Shown: positions 1-8,980, counted from the first letter of the stretch. The stretch: DNA of 64,000 nt from Deltaproteobacteria bacterium (GCA_020635175.1 JACKAH010000001.1:124001-188000); one strand, 5' to 3'. The notes: generated by a model from the sequence alone, not told the origin. Made by a program: numbers and translations.

Positions 1-92
1 ATAGTGCCGCAGGGACCGAAAGTGATAATGTAGATAGTAGTACGAATGATCTTAATAGCCAGTCTCTCATTTTTGTTGCCCAAACCAATTAG
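1..92 (+). CDS. Possible 3' end of a gene entering the window
   Basis: Frame 3 is open from the first base to a TAG at 90-92 and would give a short Ser/Asn/Asp-rich tail ending in VAQTN. The composition is plausible for the end of a secreted or surface protein, and a hairpin overlaps and follows the stop. Thirty codons are too few to judge coding potential and no family can be named. It may be chance. Confidence 0.25.
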   Translation, partial: SAAGTESDNVDSSTNDLNSQSLIFVAQTN

Positions 93-132
93 GGTTAAGT
101 GAAAATATGTGAGACTGGCTATAGAACTTTTT
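57..132 (+). terminator. Hairpin with trailing T-run
   Basis: A 13-bp inverted repeat (57-69 with 108-120, one mismatch) is followed within about 7 nt by a run of T. It could end transcription of a gene entering from the left. The loop is long (38 nt), so this is tentative. Confidence 0.3.
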
Positions 133-173
133 CTTGAGGCTTAGGTTAGTTGCATTGCCTCAGAAATTGTTAT

Positions 174-986
174 CTATGGACAGCTCACTACTCCACCACC
201 TAAACCACCAGCTCCACCTCGTGGAATAATTGTTGCTGTTGCTGTGCACATTGCTACTTGAGCATCTACTTTCATCGCAATTGTGCCTGAGCTTCCAGCT
301 CCTATTGACGCGTTGATAATTTCACTGGAAATCAAAGGAGAGCCAGATGTTGTCCAGTTTTCTACTATGTATCCCGATTGGTTAATTGAAGTTGTTTCAA
401 TTAGTCCACCATATTGGTTTGACATAGGGTCGTGATCTTCTGACATTACGCCAAAATAATAAGTCTTGTTTGCGTCTAGAATTACAGGTTGAGGAAGGAC
501 GAACTCAAAGTAGTAATTCATTGTCAAATATCCATTTATGCCCGTTCCAGTTCCATCAGGGCCGTAGTATGGATAAGCATTAGTAGGAGACGCGTAAGTT
601 AGAGCAGCTACATCGCCAGCAAGGTTCTGATTTGACTGCTCCATGTCGTTGATGCTTGACCAAATATTTACAAGGTATCTATCTACAATTGGTAAGCCCG
701 TAGCAAAGGGGCCTACACCGTAAATTACAGAGATTTTATTTACTTTAACTTTGTGATTTGGAGTTGTCCAAGGTTGCGTTACGTTCGAAAAGACGTTGGA
801 ACCTGACGTGTCAGAGTGCGATAAAAATAATGGGGTGCCGTCTTGATACCCATTATTAATGTAATCAAACCCAGATTTCTGGTTGATGCGCTTCTTAAAG
901 GCGATTGAAGGCTTTGCGCTTGCGTTACCTACTAATGTGAACAGCGATGCGAGCATTGCTATCTTTACTATTCTCTTAAAGTTCAT
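174..986 (-). CDS. Secreted protein of unknown function
   Basis: A 270-residue protein with a clear signal peptide: basic start (MNFKR), hydrophobic core to about residue 20, and an AxA-type cleavage site near residue 24 (ASA then KP). The mature part is rich in Gly, Ser, Asn, Thr and Tyr with beta-strand character, including a YYFGVMSEDHD stretch. This resembles lectin-like or choice-of-anchor extracellular domains, but I cannot assign a family. There is no further membrane segment. The C-terminus is Gly-rich and ends in VVSCP; a second Cys lies about 23 residues earlier (VAMC), so a disulfide is possible. It stands alone and is probably exported to the periplasm or the surface. Confidence 0.7.
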   Translation of the reverse strand: MNFKRIVKIAMLASLFTLVGNASAKPSIAFKKRINQKSGFDYINNGYQDGTPLFLSHSDTSGSNVFSNVTQPWTTPNHKVKVNKISVIYGVGPFATGLPIVDRYLVNIWSSINDMEQSNQNLAGDVAALTYASPTNAYPYYGPDGTGTGINGYLTMNYYFEFVLPQPVILDANKTYYFGVMSEDHDPMSNQYGGLIETTSINQSGYIVENWTTSGSPLISSEIINASIGAGSSGTIAMKVDAQVAMCTATATIIPRGGAGGLGGGVVSCP

Positions 987-1388
987 TACGAATTCCCCGC
1001 TAATTTAAATTCCACTCAATGTTTTCTTACTGGAAGGGGAGGCAACCTCTGCCAATCACCATCCTAAATACTTACAATTACAACACCCTTGCAACTGCTC
1101 CTAAGAAAACTTACTACAGCCTAAGCTTATTGCCTAAAAGTTTTCATAGTTATTGCTACTTACTTCTAAATAGTGCTCTTAGGAAAATTGTGGAAAACAA
1201 AGAAAAGAACCGTGATTAGAACATGTTAGAGCAAGGTTATGGTACCTGAGGTCTATAATAAGTCAATCCTGCATAGATCTGTTTTAGAAAGTCGTTTTTT
1301 ATTTAGTTATTTTAGCTACTTAGGTGGCTAGTAAAGATTCTTATTTTAGAGATCCCAAGCCTTATTCGATCAAAGTTGTTTAATTTTG

Positions 1389-1479
1389 TGTCATTGCGAT
1401 AGGTGAGGAGGTGGTAATCTAATTGTTTTGAGCTAAATACGACAGATTGCCACACTCGCTTTGCTCGCTCGCAATGACA
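1389..1479. repeat. REP-like palindromic intergenic element
   Basis: The ends are an 11-bp perfect inverted repeat (TGTCATTGCGA at 1389-1399, TCGCAATGACA at 1469-1479), with inner inverted pieces GTGGTAATCT (1411-1420) and AGATTGCCAC (1444-1453). The right half contains the GCGAGCAAAGCGAG-type sequence typical of palindromic elements dispersed between genes in many bacteria. It is probably non-autonomous. Confidence 0.65.
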
Positions 1480-1625
1480 GATATTTTGCAAGAAGGAAGT
1501 TTCTCTCGAAATGACAGATATTTTGCAAGGAGGAGTTTCTCTCGAAATGACAGATATTTTGTATGGAGGAGTTTCTCTCGCAATGACAGATATTTTGCAA
1601 GAAGGAGTTTCTCTCGCAATGACAG
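1472..1625. repeat. Tandem array of four 36-37 bp units
   Basis: Units at 1472-1508, 1509-1544, 1545-1580 and 1581-1616 are nearly identical, and a partial fifth follows to 1625. Each begins with (C/A)AATGACAG, the outer end of the palindromic element, and ends with TTTCTCTCG. The units abut with no unique spacers, so this is not a CRISPR array. Confidence 0.85.
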
Positions 1626-1742
1626 GTTTTAAAAGTAAAGAGTTAATTTGTGTTTTTTGCACGGCGATGACAGGTTTTTTTGTTTACGAAGCTTGCTTCA
1701 CATGATAGAGTGTGTTCTTGATATCGAATCGAAAATCGGAAT

Positions 1743-2894
1743 ATGATCAAGCGACAACTTAATATTCTAAAATCACAAAGCTTTTTTCTCTTTGGCGCAC
1801 GTGGGACTGGAAAAACCTCATTGCTGCATGAGCTTTTTCGAGAGGAAAAGACTCTTTGGATAGATCTACTTAAGGGTCAGGCGGAGCTGCAATTTTCTGA
1901 GCGACCAGACAGTTTAAGCGAAATGATTGCTAAGCAGAAACCAAATTGGGTTGTCGTTGATGAAGTTCAAAAAGTACCAAAGCTCTTAGATATTGCTCAC
2001 CATGAAATAGAGAAGAAGAGCACAATGTTTGCGCTTACTGGTTCGAGTGCACGGAAACTTAAAAAAGGTGGAGCAAATTTATTAGCTGGACGTGCTTTTG
2101 TTTATAATTTGTTTCCATTCACTCACCGTGAGCTCGGAGATCAATTTAGTTTAGATCAGGCTCTTCAATGGGGAACCCTTCCAAGACTTTTTGAGTTTAC
2201 GCGTGATGAAGAAAGAAAACTTTTTCTTGAAAACTATGTTGAGACATATCTAAAAGAGGAGATCTTTCAGGAGCAGCTCACTCGCAAGATTGTTCCATTT
2301 AGAAAATTTTTAAAGTTAGCTGCTCAATCTAATGGAACCATTTTGAATTTTAAGAAGATAGGTGAGGACATCGGGATCGATGGCAATACGGTCAGAACTT
2401 ATTTCGATATTCTTGAAGATACCTTGCTTGGTTTTTATTTGCCTGCAACTGATAGAAGCTTTAGGAAGCAGCAATTAAAGTCTCCCAAGTTTTATCTATT
2501 TGATACGGGAGTTAAACGAGAAATTGAGGGAATTAGCCAATTGCCAGTTGTTTCGTCACAAGAAAAAGGTCCTCTATTTGAACATTGGATTATTACAGAG
2601 CTTTTTAAGCTTAACGCCTACAAACGTGCTGGATACGAGTTTACTTATCTTGTAACCCAAGGAGGATTGGAGGTTGATTTAGTTTTACAGAAGCCACGTG
2701 AGAAAACTGTTTTTATTGAGATTAAATCGACTGACCGTGTCCGTGATTCTCATCTAGCAAACTTAATCTCGTTAAGGAAAGATTTTCCAAATGAGATCTA
2801 CTATTGTATTTGCCAGGAGCCTCAATCAAGGGTTCAGAGTGGCATAGATGTGTTGCCTTGGAGGGCTGCAATCGAAGAGCTTGGTTTAGCTTAG
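1743..2894 (+). CDS. AAA ATPase with C-terminal DUF4143 nuclease-like domain
   Basis: A 383-residue member of the AAA_14/DUF4143 group. The Walker A motif GARGTGKTS is at residues 18-26 and a Walker B VVVDEVQ lies near 70-76. A sensor-like ALTGSSARK stretch follows. The middle has a winged-helix-like region (GEDIGIDGNTVRTYFDIL). The C-terminus carries a PD-(D/E)xK-type signature (LEVDLVL, then FIEIKST). Family members are common in accessory regions and their role is unsettled; toxin-antitoxin-like or mobile behaviour has been proposed. A second, divergent member lies at 3958-5091 on the other strand. The gene follows a repeat array, which fits a mobile region. Confidence 0.85.
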   Translation: MIKRQLNILKSQSFFLFGARGTGKTSLLHELFREEKTLWIDLLKGQAELQFSERPDSLSEMIAKQKPNWVVVDEVQKVPKLLDIAHHEIEKKSTMFALTGSSARKLKKGGANLLAGRAFVYNLFPFTHRELGDQFSLDQALQWGTLPRLFEFTRDEERKLFLENYVETYLKEEIFQEQLTRKIVPFRKFLKLAAQSNGTILNFKKIGEDIGIDGNTVRTYFDILEDTLLGFYLPATDRSFRKQQLKSPKFYLFDTGVKREIEGISQLPVVSSQEKGPLFEHWIITELFKLNAYKRAGYEFTYLVTQGGLEVDLVLQKPREKTVFIEIKSTDRVRDSHLANLISLRKDFPNEIYYCICQEPQSRVQSGIDVLPWRAAIEELGLA

Positions 2895-2998
2895 TTGCAT
2901 AGCTAAACAAGCTCTTGAGATAATCAATGTATTAACCAATAAATCAAGCTATTTATGTTGCTAGTGAAGAATCTTATTTTTACTGCTATGCTCAAAAA

Positions 2999-3919
2999 AT
3001 GACAGATCAGATAGTCGGACACTATGCTCAGCGCAAATCTCTGAGACAACTTCTTGCCTCTGAAAGGCTTCCTCACAGCATGCTTTTCGTTGGAAATGCT
3101 GGAATTGGCAAAAAATTAGTGGCTCTCGAATTAGCACAGATGCTTTTCTGTGAAGATAATAATAGAGCCGAGATAGGAGGATGTGGGGAATGCTCAAAGT
3201 GCAAGTTGTTCGAAAGTGGCTCGATAGCAGATCTTTATCAGATAGATTGCCTTGATAAAGAAGCTGCAAATGTAGCTCAAATCCGACAACTCCTTCAGAC
3301 CGTAAATCTAAAAGCATTTCATGGTGGTGCGAGAGTTACAGTTTTAGATAATGCAGAACACCTCTCAGTTCAGTCATCAAACATCTTACTCAAAACTCTT
3401 GAAGAGCCACGAGGTGATAGTTACTTCATATTAATCGTAGAAAATCCAGCTAAACTTCCAGATACTATTTTATCTAGATGCCAACGTTGGTTCTTTAGCC
3501 CACTAAGCAATGATCAGATTCGAGATGTAATAGATCGAAAAAACCTTTTACCCGAAGGTGTTTCTATTCAGGATGTAATTACTCTTTTGGATGGTTCACT
3601 TCAGGGAGTATCAAGTATCGTTGATAAGCTTGATCGTTTTAGTAATTTCAAAGACAGAGTTAATAAAATTTTAGCTGGGGATAAACTTAACGCGCTTGAG
3701 TTTGCGAAAGAGCTTTCCTCAGATCGAGAAAGTTTACGTGAGAGTTTGCATTTGATGCGGATGATTGTGCGTGAGCGGGTATTAAATGAAACAGATCCTA
3801 AGAATCGAAGAAGCGCTGCAAGTTTGCAGGCTCACCTTTTAGAATTAGATGCTTTGATTTTTGAGAGAAACATTAACGCTCAGTATCTTTTACAATCAAG
3901 ATTACTCAACGATCTCTGA
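2999..3919 (+). CDS. holB: DNA polymerase III delta' subunit
   Basis: Clamp-loader delta' subunit of 306 residues. The N-terminal AAA domain has a P-loop GNAGIGKK at 32-39 that lacks the usual Ser/Thr after the Lys, consistent with a delta' that does not hydrolyse ATP. A four-Cys zinc module (CGECSKC) follows near residues 62-68. LLKTLEEP and the SRC motif (LSRCQRW, the arginine-finger region) are typical. It would work with DnaX and delta to load the sliding clamp. Its last codons fall inside a 37-bp segment that recurs at 5236-5272, so the gene end was apparently once overlapped by the convergent TadG-like gene now 1.3 kb away. Confidence 0.93.
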   Translation: MTDQIVGHYAQRKSLRQLLASERLPHSMLFVGNAGIGKKLVALELAQMLFCEDNNRAEIGGCGECSKCKLFESGSIADLYQIDCLDKEAANVAQIRQLLQTVNLKAFHGGARVTVLDNAEHLSVQSSNILLKTLEEPRGDSYFILIVENPAKLPDTILSRCQRWFFSPLSNDQIRDVIDRKNLLPEGVSIQDVITLLDGSLQGVSSIVDKLDRFSNFKDRVNKILAGDKLNALEFAKELSSDRESLRESLHLMRMIVRERVLNETDPKNRRSAASLQAHLLELDALIFERNINAQYLLQSRLLNDL

Positions 3920-3939
3920 TTCAAAAACAGAACGAGCTA
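3903..3939. repeat. Left copy of a 37-bp duplication flanking the ATPase insertion
   Basis: Matches 5236-5272 at 35 of 37 positions, with 26 identical bases in a row (3914-3939). On the minus strand it still encodes the C-terminal residues ARSVFESEIVE and a stop, matching the end of the TadG-like gene at 5235-7463 with one substitution (V to I). It therefore looks like the original junction between holB and that gene, duplicated by insertion. Confidence 0.85.
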
Positions 3940-3957
3940 TCAATTAACCACAACTTT

Positions 3958-5091
3958 TTATGGCAGGTTTAATTCCTGTGCAAACTTTGAAAAGGGCATC
4001 AGTCTACCCCCCTTCTCAGGATCTCCAAAGTCTGTATCACTAAGATGTACTTGATAAAACTTAGGTATCTTGGTTCGCTCTTGAAAATAGTTGATGTGCT
4101 TTGATAATTTTCTTTCGTTCAATTTGCATTCTACCGCAAATAGAGGCTGCCTATTTTTTAAAACGACAAAATCGATCTCTCTACTGTCGGTGTCTCTGAT
4201 ATACCTAAGTTCCATTTTATGACCTTCTCGATCCTCTGTGTAATGGCAAAATTTAAGTAGGTGAGAAGCAACTAAATTTTCAAATCGAATCCCCGACTCT
4301 TCAATTATTGACCAATCCCAGAGGTAGAGCTTGTTGGTTTTTTTTACTGCTCTGATTTTTGGTGAACCAAAGGGAGCTATTCTAAAGCAGAGATATAATC
4401 TTTCAAGAATTGAAACCCATCTATCTACAGTGCGAGGACTAACATCTAAATCTTCAGACAATGAGTTTAATGAAAGTTGAGACCCAACTCTGTCTGGAAG
4501 AGCATCTACTAATAGCTCAATTAAGCTCAGATCCTGAACATTCTCAAGGTCTCTCAGATCTTCGTTGATAATTCGATTTAATCTTTCACGATTCCAGCGT
4601 CTAGAAAACCTTTTGTCTGCCTTTAGGAATGGTTCTGGAAAACCACCATATTGTAGCAAGTCATGAATTGAATCTGATGAACCAAGCTCTGATACTGAAA
4701 ATGGGTGAAGTCTCCAATAGTGATATCGACCAAGCAGGGAATCACCACCTTTACGATAATAATCAAGTCTTGCTGAGCCTGTTACTATGAAATTTTTGTT
4801 TGGGTGATATTGATCAAACAGGCCCTTAACTAAACCCCGCCAACGTTTAAACTTATGAATTTCATCTAATATTATGAGGTCTTGTTCGGCTGGGATCTCT
4901 GCTTTCCTAATTGTTTGCTTATGTTCTAGCACGTCCCAGTTTAGGTAAGCTGGGTTCTGCTTGGAGGGATTCTTTAAAAGTGATAGGGCAAGCGTTGTTT
5001 TACCGACCTGTCTTGGTCCCCCAATAAAAACCATCTTAGAAGTTAGGTCTTCCTTTATGTCTTGAAAATTATATCTAGTAATTGTAGACAT
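3958..5091 (-). CDS. AAA ATPase with DUF4143 nuclease-like domain, probably inserted
   Basis: A 377-residue AAA_14/DUF4143 protein. Walker A GPRQVGKTT is at 25-33, Walker B LIILDEIHK near 73-81, and a GSARLD sensor region near 105-110. A winged-helix-like segment (LSEDLDVSPRTVDRWVSIL) sits in the middle, and the C-terminus has the REIDFVV then AVECKL nuclease-like signature. It shares architecture but little close sequence with the 1743-2894 product, so the two are not a recent duplication. Imperfect 37-bp repeats bracket the gene, and in the left copy the end of a neighbouring gene is preserved. I infer acquisition by insertion. No transposase is present. Confidence 0.85.
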   Translation of the reverse strand: MSTITRYNFQDIKEDLTSKMVFIGGPRQVGKTTLALSLLKNPSKQNPAYLNWDVLEHKQTIRKAEIPAEQDLIILDEIHKFKRWRGLVKGLFDQYHPNKNFIVTGSARLDYYRKGGDSLLGRYHYWRLHPFSVSELGSSDSIHDLLQYGGFPEPFLKADKRFSRRWNRERLNRIINEDLRDLENVQDLSLIELLVDALPDRVGSQLSLNSLSEDLDVSPRTVDRWVSILERLYLCFRIAPFGSPKIRAVKKTNKLYLWDWSIIEESGIRFENLVASHLLKFCHYTEDREGHKMELRYIRDTDSREIDFVVLKNRQPLFAVECKLNERKLSKHINYFQERTKIPKFYQVHLSDTDFGDPEKGGRLMPFSKFAQELNLP

Positions 5092-5234
5092 TTGTATGTT
5101 GTGTTTTTGTTGTTTGTGTCAAAATAATCATGAGTATTTTGATATAGATATCAAAAAAAAGGCATTAGCGCAAGTGACATACCTTCTAATTTGAAGCTCA
5201 GGAGACATTAGGATTAGGTTTGAACTTTTGAGAT

Positions 5235-7463
5235 TTACTCAACAACCTCTGATTCAAAAACAGAACGAGCTACAAACGGGGCGACCACAGCAGTATAGCC
5301 ATACGGTTTGTTAAGTGGATCGGAAGTCATCACGCTAGATGCCTCTGCCCAGAATTTGCTTGATTTAGAAGTCCAGTGATTATCGCAGAGATTTCTAGTG
5401 ATGCTTTCGTCTGTGTCTGTATGAAAATCTAGCTTATCTTGAAAGAGATCGTGTGCTGAGCCATCGCCAAATGCAGCAATTCCATCTTGATCCAGTCCAT
5501 AGTTCTTACCGGCAAAGCCGTAGTGAAGAACTCCAAGCTTATAGCCATTTAGGTTTGGCTCATTCGAAAATTTAGGGCTTGTTCTATCATCTATTCGATA
5601 TAGTCCCTCTACGTTGTTAGCTTTAAAAACTTCGCTGCCAATCGAGCAGATGCTTTTTTTATCTGTGCCTGACGTATTAAAGAGATCTTTTAAATCTATA
5701 ACCATGGCATTTGGGTCCTTCTCTCTTTTTGAGAGAGTGATATGACGCGGGTTAAAGGCTTCAGTTTGATCAAACCAACCAACCTCTGCGCTAGAACCTG
5801 CTGGGAAATAACCATCTGTGCCGTCGTTTAAAACGAGTATGATTCTACGTCTGACAGGTAGCTTGTCTCCCCGTTCTGGAGCATTAAATAACATCTCGGC
5901 TGCTCTGAGGATTCCAAATTTTATACTATTATAATTGTACCTTGGTATCGGAACTCCATTATGAAAGGTATAGCCAGAGTTTTTCATCCAGATCATCTCT
6001 CGAGGAAGTAACCTCACACCCAAGTTGTCACCTAAATCTACCTCAGGGTCGTACCGACCACTTCCTGATGCTTTAAATCTGAGATGACTTCTTTCTGGGT
6101 CTGCCGCATACGACTGCTGAGTTGGCATTGAATCGAAAGTAGATCCATTTTTCCTCGGAAGTTGATGTAAATCTTTTGGAAACTGTATTGTTTCATATGA
6201 AGGATCAAAGTACTTGGAAAACGGATGGGCTGGGACATAGTACTCGCTTTCCGAAGTTGCCGCCGCACATCTTGTGGATGGATGATCGATTCCTCCATAG
6301 ACCTGCTCTAGTGTGGTTGCTGGAGTAGCAAATTTAGGTATCTCTGTTGGGGAGCTCGGATCGAGTGCTTGAAAACTGGGAGTAAAGTTAGGGTTTACTA
6401 TGATTCCTTTTAGCCCATAATTTTTATCAACGACGCTTGTGTCAACCCCGCTACTCTGGCTACCAGATCCTGTACCGATGATAGAGCCTGCACTCACATT
6501 CCCAGAGTATCTTCTGTAAGGATGTGTAAGAAGTGGCACCGTTACCTGTGCTTGTTCTGCTGCAGAGGCGGAATTGTGTACGACACCGACCCTGTACGTT
6601 CCAGACATAGAAAGAAGATCGTAAAGTGTAATTGCAGCACGCTTTAAGTTTATTGCAACTTGTCCAAAGCATTGTCTGGTATAGCGCAGAGCTTTTGAAG
6701 CACAGATTATATCATCTGGGAAATCATGGATGTTTGCAATATTGTTAGGGCATATTCCAGACCAAGGTTTTCCTGCGTCCCCATCTGATATCTCTTTGCA
6801 GCGTTGACTTGCATAGGGCTCGCATCGCTGCCATTCATCTAGCTCAAATGCGTCGGGGATCGTTGGCACTAAGCCCTCTAGTTCACTTTCCATAAATGAA
6901 ATTAAGCTATTTGAGCTTTCAATCACTAGTACAATATCTGTCGGCACTAGCTGCATCGTTACTTCAGCGACGACATTTAGATGATCCATTAACGGAAGAC
7001 TGGAAAGGGATGTGATGTTGAAAAAATTAAATTCAAAGGAGTCTCTAAGTTTAATCGTTATTGATTTAATAGGAGGCGATGCAACAGTCGGGAAGATCTC
7101 TGGAGGAGGTGAAGCGCTGAGTATTTCCGGGCTTGGAGCTTGTTTAAACTCGCCCAATGCTGAGCTGATGTAGTAGGTTGCGCTTATGTTTGAGCTACCT
7201 GCTGCAGGGTTGCTTTCGTGCAGCTCCTGTTTTTTGAATTCAAGTATTGCGTTCGCTTGCAAAATTGTTTCGACCGGATTTGGCAGGAAAGTTGCTCCGT
7301 AGGCAGCCATCTCTTTAGCAATGCCCTCGAGTTTGTTTTTGTGCATGTAGTAAAGCACGGAGTTGATCCCGACTGAGGTGCCGATTACCATTAGAAAAAT
7401 CACACCAGCAAAAAGTGTTGCTGCGTATGCTTTCTCTGTAACTAGTCTTTTTTGTAATCCCAT
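5235..7463 (-). CDS. TadG-like protein with von Willebrand A region
   Basis: A 742-residue protein. One hydrophobic segment at about 15-38 follows a short basic N-terminus, as in Tad minor pseudopilins. A von Willebrand type A region starts near 175 with PTDIVLVIESSNS, a degenerate MIDAS motif in which the usual first Asp is Glu. It continues to a second hydrophobic strand (RRIILVLNDGTDGY) near residue 540. Paired cysteines (CEPYASQRC, CPNN, CASK) suggest extracytoplasmic disulfides. It overlaps the start-proximal rsmE gene by 22 bases, so the two are cotranscribed. It is far from the main Tad locus (18-25 kb) but probably contributes to the same or a related surface machine. Confidence 0.6.
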   Translation of the reverse strand: MGLQKRLVTEKAYAATLFAGVIFLMVIGTSVGINSVLYYMHKNKLEGIAKEMAAYGATFLPNPVETILQANAILEFKKQELHESNPAAGSSNISATYYISSALGEFKQAPSPEILSASPPPEIFPTVASPPIKSITIKLRDSFEFNFFNITSLSSLPLMDHLNVVAEVTMQLVPTDIVLVIESSNSLISFMESELEGLVPTIPDAFELDEWQRCEPYASQRCKEISDGDAGKPWSGICPNNIANIHDFPDDIICASKALRYTRQCFGQVAINLKRAAITLYDLLSMSGTYRVGVVHNSASAAEQAQVTVPLLTHPYRRYSGNVSAGSIIGTGSGSQSSGVDTSVVDKNYGLKGIIVNPNFTPSFQALDPSSPTEIPKFATPATTLEQVYGGIDHPSTRCAAATSESEYYVPAHPFSKYFDPSYETIQFPKDLHQLPRKNGSTFDSMPTQQSYAADPERSHLRFKASGSGRYDPEVDLGDNLGVRLLPREMIWMKNSGYTFHNGVPIPRYNYNSIKFGILRAAEMLFNAPERGDKLPVRRRIILVLNDGTDGYFPAGSSAEVGWFDQTEAFNPRHITLSKREKDPNAMVIDLKDLFNTSGTDKKSICSIGSEVFKANNVEGLYRIDDRTSPKFSNEPNLNGYKLGVLHYGFAGKNYGLDQDGIAAFGDGSAHDLFQDKLDFHTDTDESITRNLCDNHWTSKSSKFWAEASSVMTSDPLNKPYGYTAVVAPFVARSVFESEVVE
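5236..5272. repeat. Right copy of the 37-bp duplication
   Basis: This copy is the functional 3' end of the TadG-like gene (codons ending SEVVE plus stop). It differs from the left copy at only two bases. Between the two copies lie only the ATPase gene and its flanks. Confidence 0.85.
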
Positions 7464-8203
7464 ACTGCGTGCACAGTTGTTAAGGCTGCCATGACAGCTG
7501 TTTCAGATCTTAAGATATTTGGTGCAAAGGATACAGGGATAAAACCAAACTGAGTAAGTTTATTAAGCTCCTCTGCGCTAAAGTCTCCCTCTGGGCCGAT
7601 AATTAGATGCACATCATTTAATGGTGCTTCCAGATTTCGAGCTGGGGGAGCGTCTCTATCGGTTGAGCCGAGCAAGAAGAGATCTTCAGTGTTTGATATA
7701 GTGCTAAGATGCTTTAGTAGATCTTCTGTTTTTGAAACAATTGTTATCTCAGGGATGTAGTTCCTTTTGCACTGCTTTGCAGCTGACTCTGCTATGGCTA
7801 AATAACGCTTGTGTTTCTTGTCTATCTGTTCTGCTTTTATTACTCCGACGCTCCTATCGGCGTTCCAGAGAATAATTTCTTTAGCGTCAAGCTCCGTCGC
7901 CTTTTCTACTATTAGATCGTTTTTTTGACCCTTGATGCTTGCAACAGTGATGCTTCTGATGCGACTTGATTTTGCAGTTCTAGCTAGCTTTTCTCCTAGG
8001 TCTAGCTCTAATGGGATTGAGCTTGAGCTAACAGTCGATAGGTAGACCTCTCCACATGTAGTGTCAACTACCTCTAACAGCTCACCTGGTTTAGAGCGTA
8101 ATACGTTTTTAATGTGATGAGAGTCCTCCTCGCCTAACGTAACTTTGTTGTTAGTGCGATTTAGGTTTGTTGAAAAATCAACGAAGACTCTAAAAACACT
8201 CAA
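7442..8203 (-). CDS. rsmE: 16S rRNA (uracil1498-N3)-methyltransferase
   Basis: RsmE family, 253 residues. The C-terminal SPOUT/trefoil-knot signatures are clear: AAKQCKR near 141, the GPEGDFS loop at 203-209 and ILRSETAV at 230-237. The family methylates N3 of U1498 in 16S rRNA using S-adenosylmethionine. The start codon is TTG and overlaps the stop of the upstream 203-residue gene by 4 bases, which implies translational coupling. It in turn overlaps the TadG-like gene by 22 bases. Confidence 0.93.
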   Translation of the reverse strand: MSVFRVFVDFSTNLNRTNNKVTLGEEDSHHIKNVLRSKPGELLEVVDTTCGEVYLSTVSSSSIPLELDLGEKLARTAKSSRIRSITVASIKGQKNDLIVEKATELDAKEIILWNADRSVGVIKAEQIDKKHKRYLAIAESAAKQCKRNYIPEITIVSKTEDLLKHLSTISNTEDLFLLGSTDRDAPPARNLEAPLNDVHLIIGPEGDFSAEELNKLTQFGFIPVSFAPNILRSETAVMAALTTVHAVWDYKKD

Positions 8204-8811
8204 GATGAATTTCTTAGGCCAAGTTTCTCTAGACGCATTTCAATTTGGTGAATCTTGTCGATTCCCACAAATCTTTCACCATCAATTACGAAGGTCGGAG
8301 TATCGAAGACACTTAGCTTTTTGCCACGTTTGTAGAGTCCTTTAACTCTTTCACGTGTGTCTGATGAAGACATTTTGCTTAGGAAATCACCAACATCGAT
8401 GTCGAGGTCATCGCAGAGCTCACTCATGAAGTCTTGCTCATTAGGATCTTGTCCTTCTCCCCACCAGTGGTGATAGACCTTAAATAGGTACTCTTTTAGA
8501 ATTCCCATATCCGCAGCTATAACTGCTCCTCTGCTAACCCTAGTTGGGTCGAACTCAGACTCTGGCCAAGTTTCAGGGAAGACTATTGGGATGTTGTTAT
8601 CTGTGGCGTAACGTTTGCAGTCCTCAATTAAGTACATCAATTTTTCTGGAACTACAGGATAAGCTTGAACTTGTTCCCCAGAAGCCTTTGCAGAGAAAAC
8701 TTGCCACAAAAGACTTACGTCATACTTCTCTTCAAGACCAAAAATCTCCTCTATCGCTAAATAAGAGTAGGGACTTTGAAACGAATAATAAACTTCAATC
8801 GTAAGCGCCAT
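8200..8811 (-). CDS. DsbA-like / HCCA-isomerase (GST kappa) family protein
   Basis: A 203-residue cytosolic thioredoxin-fold protein without a signal peptide. It begins YYSFQSPYSY, the Ser-centred active site of the kappa glutathione transferase / 2-hydroxychromene-2-carboxylate isomerase family instead of a CxxC. The C-terminal FDTPTFVIDGERFVG with its cis-Pro is equally typical. The substrate is unknown; the isomerase name often given to the family comes from naphthalene catabolism, for which there is no context here. First gene of a three-gene overlapping run with rsmE and the TadG-like gene. Confidence 0.8.
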   Translation of the reverse strand: MALTIEVYYSFQSPYSYLAIEEIFGLEEKYDVSLLWQVFSAKASGEQVQAYPVVPEKLMYLIEDCKRYATDNNIPIVFPETWPESEFDPTRVSRGAVIAADMGILKEYLFKVYHHWWGEGQDPNEQDFMSELCDDLDIDVGDFLSKMSSSDTRERVKGLYKRGKKLSVFDTPTFVIDGERFVGIDKIHQIEMRLEKLGLRNSS

Positions 8812-8980
8812 AGAAACGTAACCGCTGTATAAATAAAATGTTAATTTTTATATGCGAGTCAGGCTATTAGGATTCTCTTTTATTTGCAAGCACTATACTA
8901 TTCTGTAAAAGTGAGCTCGGTGGGTATATTTTAAACTTAGAGAGCTGATCTTGAACGCTTAATTATAAAACGCTGTTAGA

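Larger units (their letters stand above)
987..1742. other. Gene-free, repeat-rich gap
   Basis: No credible gene lies in these 756 bases. An open frame of 66 codons at 1019-1219 has no ribosome site or recognisable product. The right half holds a palindromic repeat (1389-1479) and a tandem array (1472-1625), and several overlapping frames there are artefacts of the repeat. The left half (987-1380) shows nothing I can name. Confidence 0.6.

Noticed and set aside
1019..1219. 66-codon open frame beside the first secreted-protein gene
   Set aside because: No ribosome site or recognisable composition; it lies in an A/T-rich gap.
1472..1625. Direct repeats that might be a CRISPR array
   Set aside because: The units abut with no unique spacers. 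The same holds for the array at 42320-42575.
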